A stretch of 23,691 bases of DNA from Lobosporangium transversale (Eukaryota > Mortierellomycota > Mortierellomycetes > Mortierellales > Mortierellaceae): contig NW_019029091.1 in the NCBI RefSeq assembly GCF_002105155.1, forward strand, positions 1-23,691, written 5' to 3'. This document shows, one piece after another, positions 1 through 11,000 of this stretch (positions are counted from its first letter, which is position 1; every line of letters starts with the position of its first letter). The notes beneath the pieces were generated by a model. That model was given only the letters and a program-made list of their open reading frames with translations, did no database searches and was not told where the DNA came from. Made by a program: the position numbers and the translations under genes.

Positions 1-10
1 AAAGTAGTAA

Positions 11-648
11 TATCGATGCTGCTGCTGCAAAGGGGCCCAAAAGTATGCTTATACAGGCCTAAAAAAAGGTGGTGATCAAGATGAGGAAGGAGGGAGCAAG
101 CGCCCAGTCCCTGATAGACCACGCCGTGACGAAGAGATCGAGTCAACCTGGATCCAGTATATCACGCCTGAGGGCAACCAGGGCGAGAAGCAGCTCAGAC
201 ACGTTCTCAAGACATTTGATCGATCACAGTACGTCCTTGTTGAGGTGGACTCGCGTGCAAGACCCCCTAAATGCAAACTATTTAGTAAAAAAGAGTTGTA
301 TGAAAAGGCCAAAGCAGCCAAGCAAGCAAAGAAGACAAATGAACTTTCGACAAAGGAACTTCAACTCAATTGGGGAACAGATCCACACGACTGGCCCACA
401 AACTAGCCAAGTCACGAGCACATTTGGAAAAGGGTCATAGGCTCGAAATCCAGATTAATGGCAAGAGAGGCAAGAGCACTACTCAAGAGGACCGTAATGC
501 TGTCATGGAGAGAGTCAAAATAGAATTCGAACCGGTATCGAAGTATGTGAGGCAACCTGAGTGGGTCTCTGCAACGACAGTAACCATGCTTTTACAAGGC
601 AACACTAAGAAGAACGACAAGACAAAACCGACGCAGCAACAAATGTAG
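11..648 (+). CDS. Mitochondrial translation initiation factor IF-3, frameshifted in this sequence
   Basis: Two overlapping reading frames together read as an IF-3 family protein. The first (codons from 11 to 403) contains DEEIESTWIQYITPEG, then VLVEVDSRARPPKCKLF, which matches the IF-3 N-domain hallmark 'DLVEV...A.PPVCK', then the lysine-rich linker and the start of the C-domain (LNWGTDPHD). The second, from about 391 to 648, continues with LAHKLAKSRAHLEKGHRLEI and INGKRGK, the C-domain RNA-binding portion. The switch lies at about 389-394, where one base seems to be missing. IF-3 keeps ribosomal subunits apart and checks the start codon; the eukaryotic copy acts in mitochondria. The 5' end is uncertain: the frame is open only from 11, and a different frame (SSNIDAAAAKGPKS) is open at the window edge, so an intron or another indel is possible. 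The stop is TAG at 646-648. Confidence 0.85.
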
Positions 649-825
649 AGTCTTGTATACATATTTTTAAAATACAATATAACAAGATAAAATAAAAAAA
701 ATAGAACTGGAGAAAACCAGTGCCTTTTATTATATTATCAAGCTGTTGCTGTTGCCGTGTGTTTTATGGCTCAAAAAACCTTTCCACGAACCCTGGACGC
801 TCTACTGGTGGAGAACCTATGATCA
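649..825. terminator. Convergent 3' ends with facing poly(A) signals
   Basis: Only about 177 bp separates the IF-3 stop (+) from the PPIP5K stop (-). AATAAA occurs on the plus strand at 691-696, within an A-rich stretch suited to IF-3. On the minus strand AATAAA lies at 731-726, about 95 bases past the PPIP5K stop. The two 3' UTRs would therefore overlap. The motifs are seen; their use is inferred. Confidence 0.5.
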
Positions 826-3800
826 TTAAAGGATTTCATCTTCAATTGTATCCTCCTCGCTCTCGTCACTACTAGCCTGTGCCCTAGCATTCGACTCTCG
901 CGAATCCGGCGATTGACACTTCTGTACTTTGGGTTCTCTATCTGGGTCTTGTAGTACCGCAATGCGTCGTCAAGAGGGAATGGTCGGTCAGGTTGCGGCG
1001 CTGCATAACAGAGAGACAGTGTTTTGAGTCCATATGAAGATCTAAAATATTGGGGTTTCCTGCTCCGGGCGAGAATCCGATGCGCAGAGAATACTCCGGA
1101 GACGAACTGGGGAAGTGTTGATTTTCATCATGGAGAGACGATCCAGTCATTAACCTCGACCCATTACCCGGCATAACAGGGCTACTCCTTTCGTACAATT
1201 CGAATGTGATTTGTGTCAAGTCTATTTTGGAATACATCTTTATGTGAGTACGATAATTCATCTTGTAGGAAAATAAAGTGAAGCAATTGACCTGTATCTT
1301 TCTACTTACAATCCAACTCTGGGATCTTGCTCTTGCTAAGGCGCGTTGGGATCCCCGACAAATAGACAATGTTGAGTAAGGTATGGACATGGGACTCTAA
1401 AATAAAAATAAAAAATAAAATAATGTAAAAACACCTAACATCAGTATATGACTTGGTTTGATATGCCAAGCTAATTTGGCGGTGTATTACCTTTTGTAAA
1501 GTAAAGGCGCGTGCATGGCGCCGCATCTGGACGTTTGCATGACTCCAGGTCTTCAACAATTTGTTTGATCAGTGGCATACTAGTCAGTAGCCCAATTTCG
1601 AGACGATCTTCCTCGCTGATGCCATACTCCAGTGGAGCCACAAAGTCGAAGAGGATCTTGGCTTTGGAGTAAAGGTCCTTGAGAGGTCCCATACCACTAT
1701 CTGACTCTGAATCGATAAAAATTTTCTCTAGGAAGGTCCGGTTGTGCAGTGCATCATATTTTAATGAATCATACAGGTCCGATACCTTCGATGGATCAAA
1801 GTCATCACGATCTCCATCCGCAAATTCGCCAAAGATCTTTTCCCAACGCTCATAAAACAGTGATGGATCTTCATAGCAGCACCACGATCTTTGAATAGAA
1901 TCGATATCTAAGATCTTGAAATTCCTCCGCATGATCTCTCGAAGTTTCCTCATAGTCACAATGATATCTTGCACAATTTCTCCTGGATCTGTCGCACCCT
2001 TTGGCCATATCTTTGCAATCTTATCTGCATTGTCGGGCTGCAGCAGGTCGTGAAGCTCCTTCTTGACGATATCAGTCTTTTCCTTCGCAGCATTGCTGTC
2101 ATCGAGCATCTCTTTTCGAATTAAAAGCATATCTTTTGGAACCTCTCTAATATCAAGGAATCGCTGCGTGAACAACTCAGCAGTAGCACGGACCCGACGC
2201 TCTGAAGAAGTGAAGATCTTGACATCGTCCAAGACTTGCTTGTTCATGATCTGTAGATCTTTGCGGAGATTGTCACCCAAATCTCTGGATTGATACTTAG
2301 CAGCATGTGTGAACTAGAAAATGGAAAAAAAGATAGAAGCAAAAATGTCAATGCACCATGACTACTCGGAAAGAAAGATATAGCACATGTTTGTTCTAAC
2401 AACGCTTTTACCCACCTCCCCTCCCCATTTGACAATAATCTGTAGCTTGACTGACTTGGAGTTGCCTTCTTCATCTTTGGTAATAGTGGGCTTGACTTGA
2501 ACTTTGGTGCCTGGTAAATTTGACTTCTTGTCAAGGATATCTTGAGCAGCATCAACCTACTACTGTCCTCAAGCCCTTCTTCCATTGCCTGCTCGGCTGC
2601 TGCACAGACCAGCTTCAGGTCCTTTGCATTCCGAATGATCACTTCTTCACCTCCACCGTTCAAAAGCTCCCGGAATGGCGCTGAACTGAATGTGAACTTC
2701 ATCTTTTGCTTTGGCGTCCTATCAGCGTGTCTGAAGACAGAAACGAATGCCTTCAGCCGCCACGAATTTTCAGCACTGAGTTCTCTGGGGAAGACAACTT
2801 CGGACAGCTTGCGTTGACGTGCATTACGCAAAAAAACGTCCTGAAGGATTCTAGCGCAATTATTGTAATAGTAATTGTTGCCTTTGACAAACGACCATCC
2901 GTTGACGTCAATAACATAGGATTTGCCAGACACACGCAAAAGATCGAATCCGCAGACACGTTGTCCAAAGACCTTGCAGATGCTTGCAGCCATTGATTTC
3001 TCCTCAGGCGTGAGCTGGGCGACATAGCGAATCTCTCTCCCATCAGTATTCCTACGAACATGCCCATCTACCACAGGAGATCTGTAGAGTCGTTAGTTGG
3101 ATGGCATGCTCTGATTAACTTCCCGACAACATAAAGTTTTATTTTAAAAATAAACTTACTTTCTAGTCTCTGCATACACAAACTGGTCGCCAATAGTATA
3201 GACTTTGATATCCTCAGCATTGTCAACATCCAAAAACTCCTCATAGATATATGATCCGTCTATTCTAGGCGTATTGAGATCTGGGTCAAACTCACTCGAT
3301 TTGTTGGCGACCTTGATTAATACCGTATGAAAAATGAGACGGCAAATGTTAGAAAGTGTCCTTATGACCATTTAATGCTCTTCACAGTGTAACGTATTCA
3401 GTTTGCTAGCTATATTACCTTGCGGAAGAGGCGTCTCCCTCCTCCTCCAGCTGAAGAATGATAGTAAACATGAATGTTATGATCTTCACCAGAGACAGGC
3501 TTCTCTACGAAGGGCTTTGTCATGATCTGATCCCCGATCTGTATTGTATCTTGATCAATGATCTTGAACTCTGGCTTTGATCGAGTGCTCGGAACACTTA
3601 CGCCTCTTAGTTTCAATTTTTGCAAAACTCTCTCATCCAACCAGGCCCGCCATCGCGATCCATCGTTAGCCGCTTAGGTGTTTGTACACCGATCTGGTCC
3701 ATAATTTCGAGCACAAGCCTGCGGTCCCAAAGAACTGTTTGCATGTCAACCTCGTTTACACAAAATGGTGTTCTGAGTTTAACATATTCTATAGACTTGC

Positions 3801-4172
3801 GGAGTGGAAAGCCTTTTGAAAAAAACGAAATAAAGAAGTCGCATGCTGGCCATGCTTTGACATCTATATCGGAAAGCGAGAAAACATTTAGAGACAACTC
3901 TTTTTTTCTTTTCCTGGCCATGCTTATCCTATCAAGTCCATTCCCATGTTTTGGACCTATCACATCTGATTCTGCACGCTCAGACCCATACAATTCTCAT
4001 AATCGTTGAGTAACATACCTTCATCAAGGATACATTTGTCGCCGAAGATTATAGCCTCGAAGGGTCCACTGTTTAGCAGACGGTCCAGAATGTTACGCAT
4101 GGGCTTTGAACGAGCTTTGTCATCCATTGCACATACACCAATGATGTCTACAATTTCATTCCGCCATCCCAT
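826..4172 (-). CDS. Inositol hexakisphosphate/diphosphoinositol-pentakisphosphate kinase (Vip1/Asp1/PPIP5K), seven exons
   Basis: Bifunctional enzyme of inositol pyrophosphate metabolism: an N-terminal ATP-grasp kinase makes 1-InsP7/InsP8 and a C-terminal histidine-acid-phosphatase-like domain reverses it. Exons by homology and GT-AG sites: 4172-4019, 3863-3419, 3311-3160, 3081-2416, 2313-1491, 1396-1310, 1221-826 (introns 78-155 nt; donors such as gtatgt and gtaagt). Kinase landmarks: [85 protein letters not shown]. Phosphatase landmarks: [12 protein letters not shown], and ESHVHTLLN, which is completed only by splicing the 1490-1397 intron. About 909 residues, close to fission yeast Asp1. 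Frameshifts in conserved stretches: near 3640 (GGPG/LDERV), near 2540 (LLK/DILDKKS), and near 970 and 950 ([17 protein letters not shown]). The acidic tail ([15 protein letters not shown]) ends at 826. The ATG at 4172 is provisional. Divergent from the gene at 5192. Confidence 0.93.
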
Positions 4173-4174
4173 TC

Positions 4175-4203
<29 letters not shown>
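4175..4203. repeat. A29 homopolymer (T29 on the coding strand) beside the PPIP5K start
   Basis: Twenty-nine consecutive A on the plus strand lie three bases upstream of the provisional PPIP5K ATG on the minus strand. A second A-rich run follows at about 4221-4242. On the gene strand these are long T tracts, as in a polypyrimidine tract, which fits an intron between an upstream exon and the first recognised kinase exon. The tract length may be inaccurate. Confidence 0.7.
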
Positions 4204-4207
<4 letters not shown>

Positions 4208-4267
4208 GAAAAGAATCTCCTAAAAAAAAAAAGAAAAAAAAAGACAGCAAATGTGCAATGCAATTAC

Positions 4268-4447
4268 ATTTCTTTCGTGGATGAAATGCACTTGGAGGGG
4301 AAATTGGTGTAAGCGAGCCAAATGAGCTTGGACTGAATGAAGGGATTTCAGTTTCGCCATCGCTGCTTGAGCTGAGCTGCTATGGAGCGAACCAAAGGAC
4401 CTAGGGAGTGTAAACCCGTTAGTTATGGGAATGGGCTGTCCTTCCAT
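4268..4447 (-). other. Possible N-terminal coding exon of PPIP5K
   Basis: An open frame starts at ATG 4447 (MEGQPIPITNGFTLPRSF, later AAMAKLKSLHSVQAHLARLH). It ends at a possible donor, aaat|gtaatt, at 4268/4267. It looks protein-like and sits directly upstream of the kinase gene on the same strand, and the family commonly has an N-terminal extension. Downstream acceptors are TTTTTAG near 4219 and attgtag at 4148. The second would join directly to IIGVCAMDD, but the phase is off by one base as sequenced. Transcript evidence is needed to choose between this start and the ATG at 4172. Confidence 0.35.
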
Positions 4448-5191
4448 TCTATGCTTTCACGAAGCTGAAGTAGAAAATGATTCGATGGTGTAAATAAGAC
4501 AAGTAGTAAAGAAAAGACTAGAGTGGAGACAAGGGAGGAACGAGGACAATCAGCAAGCAAGCAAGTAAAATGCAAGGAAGACGAGCTCTCTTTTTATGCT
4601 TGTCCCTGAGAAAACGAAATGAGAGGGCATGATTCTTCCTGGTCGCTACCAAAGATTATGCAACTATAAATTGCAAGAGAAACATTGATGAGATCTGCTG
4701 CTGCAAGATGGAGGCTGGTGCCACCTTTGTATCACCACTGCGATTCAAGCACTGCCCCTATTTATGCTTTATGTCACTATAAGACTATCTAATAGTATCG
4801 AATGTGTGGCAAAGGATGTATATTGGTCGCTAGTCGACCAGGCGGTTGACTGTTGGATATGGCAATCTATATTTTTGATGCTTTTCCAGGAGTTTGGATT
4901 GAGTCAGCAGTTGAGGTTGTTGTAGTACCATGTGTTGCACAAGGCTCACAGCATGCACAGCGTCCTTGGAATGAATAGAAAAAAAACGCGACGAAACTTA
5001 CTGATCGTGAAGCACCATCTCGAGTTTCTTTTGGATGCGTTTCAATATGGTAGGACAGAAAGATGTTTCAGTTTTTTTTTTACATGTTCGAGCCAAGCCG
5101 CAGTAAATGGATAACACAAATTTCACTCTTCATTTGCACCACACACTCTCTCCTTCTCACCCTTTACTAGTAACAATAAGACAATAACAAT
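4448..5191. promoter_or_regulatory. Divergent intergenic region, probable shared promoter
   Basis: This 744-bp gap separates the 5' ends of the PPIP5K gene (-) and the unrecognised gene (+). No convincing coding frame was seen. It contains a TATAAA-like sequence near 4664-4669, tandem CAAG units near 4553-4568, and CT-rich sequence just before the plus-strand gene (about 5130-5165). The promoter role is inferred from the divergent layout only. Confidence 0.4.
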
Positions 5192-6110
5192 ATGCTATTA
5201 ACAATGGCTGCAGAAAAGAAGTCACCGGCACGGACAGAGCTTCTCAAAATCATCAAGAAATATTCAGAAGCGAGGTAAAAGGGCTAAAAAATCAATTTTA
5301 GGCATTTAAGGCCTATCTCGTTGCTAATATAGGCCTTTTTTTGGGTTCTTTTGGGATAGCCATGGCCCTTGGTCTACGATTTCACACGACACTACCATCA
5401 CTACCAATGCCGCCATCTTCAAGTGATAAAATGTCACCCCAAAACAGCAAAGATTGCCACCAGTGAAAAAGCAAACGCAGAATATGTTCTGACTACCTCA
5501 CCAATCTCGGATATCTCTTCGACACGCATGTCATCTAAGTCTGTTTCAACTTCAGTTATGCCACTTTGGCTTCTGCAGGATGCGTTTGCTGACCTTACTG
5601 TTCAACTTGAGCGAGATCCAGAGTTAATACACATGATTACGGCTGAAGATCTCGCTCAGTTGAAGACTTGCTACCAAGCCTTGCTCACGGCAGCCTACTA
5701 TAGCCTTTACATGGCTACGAAAATGTCTTGTAGCTCTGAAGAGAGTTCATGGATAGGTGCAGGTTTAGGCGCAATAAGGACTGGGACTGGGGCTGGGGCT
5801 GGGGTAGGCACAAGAAACAACACATTCATAGAGCGGAATTGGGCTAACGGACGGCTCACTATGAAGGTATCAAAAAAAAAAAAAAAAAAAAAAAAGACTA
5901 TTCATGGCCATGCACACTAAAAACGAATGATTCAAAATTCATGACCTATGCTTCCATGATTAATTAAATTTAGCGCACTACATCTTCCGACAAGGACTTG
6001 ATGAGATAGGGGCGTTTCTGAAAGGAGAACCGAGTACAACGAAGCTTTACATGTCTCTAGAGCAATCTTTCAAGGATTTTAAAGTCGAGAGCGATGCCCA
6101 TATTAGATAA
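5192..6110 (+). CDS. Unrecognised protein, three probable exons, frame disrupted
   Basis: I do not recognise this family. Exon 1 starts at ATG 5192 (or the in-frame ATG at 5204) and reads MAAEKKSPARTELLKIIKKY up to a donor at 5274/5275 (gtaaaa). The intron is 5275-5359, with acceptor gatag. The middle exon contains SEKANAEYVLTTSPISDI, LWLLQDAFADLTVQLERDPE and LAQLKTCYQALLTAAYYSLY, an amphipathic helical stretch, then a short Gly/Ala/Thr repeat (GTGAGAGVGT). An intron at 5867-5973 contains an A24 run (5872-5895). The last exon (5974-6110) reads HYIFRQGLDEIGAFLKGEPS and ends at TAA 6108. The frame changes near 5455 in exon 2, where one extra T would account for it. The last junction is also off phase by one base, consistent with a lost G after the acceptor AG. 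Probably a small soluble protein of roughly 230-250 residues. Confidence 0.55.
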
Positions 6111-6556
6111 CTGTAATACTTGGCTGGAATGAAAAAAAGGCTTGTACCGATTAACGAGAAGCCCTAATTACTATGGAAACTCTTTATATTTACAAGTCTT
6201 AAGGAATAGGCTTTTTGGCCTTGTAGCTTTCAAGAGCATACCCATATATTCAGAAGGCAAACAACCTTTTTTTAAATGCAAATTATTAATTTGACTACCC
6301 CAAATGGCCAAAAATCCAAGACTTATCTGGTTTATCTGGTTAAGGCCACACTCGGTGTTCCATCTACCGGAGTGGACTGTGGCAAGAAAACCCTTTTTTT
6401 TATTTATCTTAATTTTTTTATTTTAAGACTAACGGATAACCACATGGGAAAGGGAAGTGTAGCTTCATGCTTGTTATAAACAACTTTTTGCTGCATCCTT
6501 ATCCAGCAGCTGTTTGTGATCAAAGTATAGTACCTAATGCCGTGGTATTGCTCCTA
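6111..6556. other. AT-rich intergenic DNA, nothing assigned
   Basis: No supported gene. There are T-rich runs near 6268 and 6394-6421. A frame at 6276-6479 has no recognisable motif and low-complexity Leu/Phe/Ile content. It may be the decayed 3' part of the relic LINE that begins at 6797 on the minus strand, but no motif shows this. Confidence 0.3.
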
Positions 6557-6797
6557 CCAAAGACCTAATATAGCCGCATAGGCTGTCTTTGCTGGCCTGT
6601 CTACAACCTCATTTCCGACATACCCTGCATGGCTATACACCCATTTTGCTCTAACTTCTTCTTGTGCTTTTTAAGCTTGATCCACTATTGTCCATCATTA
6701 TACACTAGCTGAGTACTGCCTTAGCCGACTTATTAATGTCTGTCGTTGCTGAATCAACGCCCTTGGACTGATCTTCATCTATGAATACATCGGCCAC
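6557..6797 (-). pseudogene. Relic RNase H domain of a second, older LINE
   Basis: On the minus strand, 6655-6557 reads VRAKWVYSHAGYVGNEVVDR followed by PAKTAYAAILGLW. This matches the LINE/type I RNase H C-terminal motif 'VKWV.GHAG..GNE.AD..AK.A' with the catalytic Asp (VDR) kept. Just upstream on the same strand, FIDEDQSKG corresponds to the 'YIDNxAV' strand carrying another catalytic Asp. Stops (for example in TIVDQA*KAQEEV) and frame changes separate the pieces. It is clearly diverged from the RNase H at 9230-9830 (VKWVKGHAGNRGNIRADQAA), so it comes from a different element. Nothing intact remains around it. Confidence 0.65.
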
Positions 6798-7732
6798 TGT
6801 AACTCAAGGCTGTTGAGAGTCGTCGCGAGCACACAACAGAGTTTGGCGCGCGCTGGTGATACTTTCATGCTGATCGTCAATAGATAGTGTCTCCTAAGTC
6901 TTGGTCCTGAATGGGCATAGTCACTACAGATACGTCACTGATCATGCTTGTGTGTGGCAGGTAGTGAAGATAAACGATGATATTATTAAGGTATAGTTAA
7001 GAGTGATGTTTATAGGCTGAATGCTACTATAATGTGATACTGTGTTCACATTGATCATAGCCGTCTGGGCGAAGCTGAATGCTCTACTAGTATAGATATC
7101 CTTGCGTCACTTATCACCCCTACCGCCTTTGTTAGCTGCCTTCATCCTTCAATCCTAGCTCGTCCCTTTTGCTCGCATAGCTGCATTTCTTTCACGGACA
7201 CTTTTACTGCCATTTATCGTCTTAACATCTTTTGAAGCGCCCTCGATGTCCGCTGTTGCTTTACAACCCCTTCTTTGCCACATTCAAGCTCTGCTCGTTC
7301 AGCCTCGGCCCCTAGTTCGCCCACCAATTGATGATGTAGACTATACCGATTCGCAACGCGTTGTTTTACAAATGGTCTTCGATGCTGCGCACGCTGTTGT
7401 AATATATTTTTGACCCTTATATAGTGGCCATAGTCAAATGGTCAAGCTTTAAAATATCTTTGCAGTCCAGCGAGAAATTGTTAGGGCCATAATGGTACGG
7501 CCTACTTGGTCCACTTGGTTCAATATCACCGTTCAACCTCTCTGGATAAACTTGGCCAGAATAAGCAATGGCCAACCTTGTTCTTCAGGAGCTCTCTGCA
7601 TTACTTGTTTTCTATGTTCTTTGGAAATGTTATCACTAATGGAAGCCTGCCTCCAGATGGCTCCGCCAATATCCTTCCGGTGAACCTTGGCGCTTCATGT
7701 CAGTGGATCATTTGTATTTCTCTGTTTATACC
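6798..7732. other. Decayed intergenic DNA upstream of the relic RNase H
   Basis: No intact gene. On the minus strand around 7390-7200 short open stretches are rich in Glu, Arg, Lys and Ala (for example VGELGAEAERAELE), placed upstream of the relic RNase H much as the charged region lies upstream of RNase H in the LINE at 7733-16145. This suggests remains of the same type of element but does not prove it. A short plus-strand frame at 7492-7683 has no recognisable motif. Confidence 0.3.
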
Positions 7733-8006
7733 TTTTTTTTTTTTTTTTTGATAACAAGACCCACGAGGCATGTAGATTTTTATGATGTTAGCTCTAAAAT
7801 GGGTGCCCCATTCTGGGGTGCAAATAAAGCGGTATCCTAATAATCGACCGAAGCCGCACTTTACTGCCACAGTACTACAATCCTGTTCATAAACCACGTC
7901 AGCATTGAGTAGACTTCCTTGTGTCCCGGAGATGTGCGGCATGGCTCTACCCTACTTACCTGCTGTGTGGAAGGTCACCTTTAGCCGCTGCCTCAATATC
8001 AAAAAT
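7733..8006 (-). other. LINE 3' UTR with hairpin and poly(A) tail
   Basis: After the ORF2 stop at 8007 about 260 bases lead to an A17 tail. The segment contains a short hairpin, CCCCA-TTC-TGGGG at 7806-7818, extendable by wobble pairs. LINE RTs often recognise a 3' stem-loop in their own RNA, so this is a candidate recognition element. A minus-strand frame continues through the segment (around 7942-7755) without a recognisable motif. Confidence 0.5.
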
Positions 8007-11000
8007 TTACAGCTTTCCAGGCGCTCCTAATCGCCAATTCCACCTGCTGCGGAGCTTGCCGCCATCCCTTGCCCCCTGATCTGCATCGCTTACATCTGCT
8101 GTTCTTGTTTCCCTGGTGAGAGCCAAAGAATTCACTCTGCTACGTCTGTGCCTCCAACAGTTGCGTCCCCTGGCGCGTTTGCTCACAGAGGTGATGCCAT
8201 TGTCTCTTTCCCAGTTGACGGTGACTTTGCAGCGTCTGTTCCAGATTTCAGTCCTGCCGAGTTCCTCGATTGACTTGACAAAGCGGCAAACAATGTACCT
8301 TGAGATCGATGCTGTGGTTCTGAAGATCGTCTTCCATTTTTGTATCAGCTCCTTCGGCACCAAACCGTGGTACAAGTCTTGGACAGTCCAGTGGGCATCC
8401 TCACCCTCGTTCCTCCGCCCATATCCACTCTTCCTCACCAAACAGAGCGCTTGCATGTCGAATCTCTCTGACGCCCTTGAACATCGCTTCCAAAGAGCCC
8501 AAATCACGTTGTCGCTACAGGTGTAAACGAGGGCTCCTTTATTCAGTTTGGCTCCTGTGTTTTCCCTTTTTGTCTTCCAGAGCTTCTTCTCCTTACTAAT
8601 GCTCTTTTGCCATCCTTCGTGATGATTTATGGCCTGCTTCCAACCTTTCAATTGCTCGTCCAGTGTCATGGACATCGCCAGAGGTGTTCTATTCTCCTGC
8701 TCCTGTTCACACATCCTGCAGATGTCAGTCTCATAAGGTCCGGTCCCACTGCCTCATATAAGTGAGTGTAGGAAGCATACCATGGACCTTTTATTACTGT
8801 GCGCTCTCTTGTGACAATCTGCTGGGCTGGTGAAGAGGCCTCTAGGCGTGTTGCCATCGTGAAGAATATGCAGGCTTGCTTTCCATTCTACTTCTCGCCA
8901 GTCTGTGTTGTATATTTCAATATACAAGATAATAACGGCCCAGCTATAAGGTTAAGAAAAATACTAAAAACACACTAGGAACACACTAGGGGAATTCCCA
9001 AAATTAATACGCTAAGAAAAATATAATAATAATAATAACGCGTCACTAGAGACGCGACAAAACACGACATGGTTCCTGAATAATCCCATGTCGCTTCTAG
9101 ATAGATATGTAGTTACTTGGTACGAGTCTCTCTACCAGAAAATGAATAAATACCCCATGGATGTGGTGTGTGGACCCACATCTTATTCTCACTTATCTTA
9201 GCTTCTGATAACTACTGTCTAAATATTTTTCAGTCTGCAATATAATTCCTGACTCTGTTCTGAGACGCCCACAAGTAATGTGTTCTCACTGCTGATTGGA
9301 GTTTTAGCAGGTGTCTAAGATCATCCTCCACCACCTCGTTCTCGAAAATAGCGTGGCAGCGCAGATCGTTGTGTTCCAGTCCTTTGATTGTCCACATTTC
9401 GCTAAAATGAGCATCTTTGGCGGCTTGGTCTGCCCTTATATTGCCTCTATTCCCAGCATGGCCCTTGACCCATTTCACAGTTACCTTCCCGCCCTGCTTA
9501 AAGAGCGCTCTCGAAATGGCTGCCCACCACACTGCGTACTTGGATCGCAATCGCTGCCGTTCAGTGCTTGCTTCTCGCTTTTGAGCAAGGTCCTTGAACT
9601 GAACCACTACCGCCATGTTGTCTATGTAGACAGTCGTTGGAACGTTACGGGGACTGACTAGAATGGCTGCGTACAGTCCTACTAGCTCTGCCTTGGTGGA
9701 TGAAGCATACCCATCGACTCTACCTGAAACTACATTTGAGAAGCTTTCTGGGCCTATCTGAGCCACCACCCGAAAGCCATCCGCGCCGCCCTTCTTCCTG
9801 CCTCTTCAAGGGACCCATCGGAGTAAAGTGTTAGCTGACTCATCGTTGATAGTTTCTCTCTTTGACGCAGTATATTGTCCATGTCAACCTGTGGGATCTC
9901 TACACCTAGGCACTCAGAGGAGCCAAACCACCGATGATGACCCTCTGGGATTTTATTATTCCTTGTTCTTGAGGAGTCCATCTCTTCTGCGCTTTCGTCC
10001 TGAGCCTCCTATCGAGAGCTTGTTCATCGAGTTCATGGCGTCCACGTATCTTGTTTCGCTCTTGTGCTCTACGTCTTGCTCGGTTGAAAGCCGCTCGTCG
10101 TCGCTGTTCTCTTCTTCCTTGTTCATCGAGCCTTTGAAACCTAGCCTGTAACCGTAGGCGTTCTTGACGGCGAGCTCTTTCGATAGCCTTCGAGTGTGCG
10201 GCTTCTTGCTTGGCTTGCACCCACTGTTCACGTCGCCACACTCTCCTTCTCTCCGCCTCTTCTTTTTTCCTCTCTTGCTCTATTTTTCTTAGCAACCATT
10301 GCTCCCTCTTCCCTCTTTCCAAACGGTCGCGAAATTGTAACATTTTCCTTCCTTGAGGATCTTTCCACAGCCTATGCCTCTCGTTAGCTTCGCGCTCTTT
10401 TTCTCTCAAACGCTCTCTTTTTTCAAAATTTTCTCGCAAGTATTCTTTTTGGAGTTCGCGATCAGACTCAGTGTATCCTTCATACTCCTGCATACCCTCT
10501 TGTATGTAACACTGTGCTCTTCTTTCTCTTTCCTCCCGCTGTTCTACACTTAGGGGATCAAGTGGCTCTCTGGGGTCTTCTTCCACGTCACTGAGGTAAC
10601 TTATATATCCAACTTCATCATCCTCATCATCCTCAGTGGGCTGCTCCTCCAACATATTGTCTTCTGTGAGTAGTTCATCTGCTCTCTCATTGTTTTCAGC
10701 CTCATTTAGCTGTTGGAGCTCCCTTAAATCTCTCTCTTCCTCTTCGTCTAGTCTCTGAAGAATGTTCTTTTTGTCTCTACACCATACTTCGATAAAGTTG
10801 TGTGTGTAAAGGGACTCATGAAGGGCATTTTGAACATTGTGGAACCATGCTGGAGATGCCTTTGGGTCTCTCCTTTTCGTACGTACCTCATTCCAGGATT
10901 TGAGTGACGAATCCTCGTCTAGAGTTTGCTCAGCATAATATATTCCTCTTGCTGCTAATTCCCGCACAGGCTGGTCATCCACAATGCCATGAAGCATGTC

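Noticed and set aside
389-406. Programmed frameshift in IF-3
   Set aside because: No slippery heptamer or conserved precedent. Similar single-base shifts occur in unrelated genes here, so an indel error is simpler.
4840-4858. GGTCG...CGACC inverted repeat as an operator
   Set aside because: The arms are only 5 bp and occur once, so chance is likely.
10196-10553. Plus-strand Phe/Leu/Ser-rich frames resembling transmembrane segments
   Set aside because: Antisense of the Glu/Arg-rich ORF2 region; GAA/GAG/AGA codons read as TTC/CTC/TCT on the other strand.
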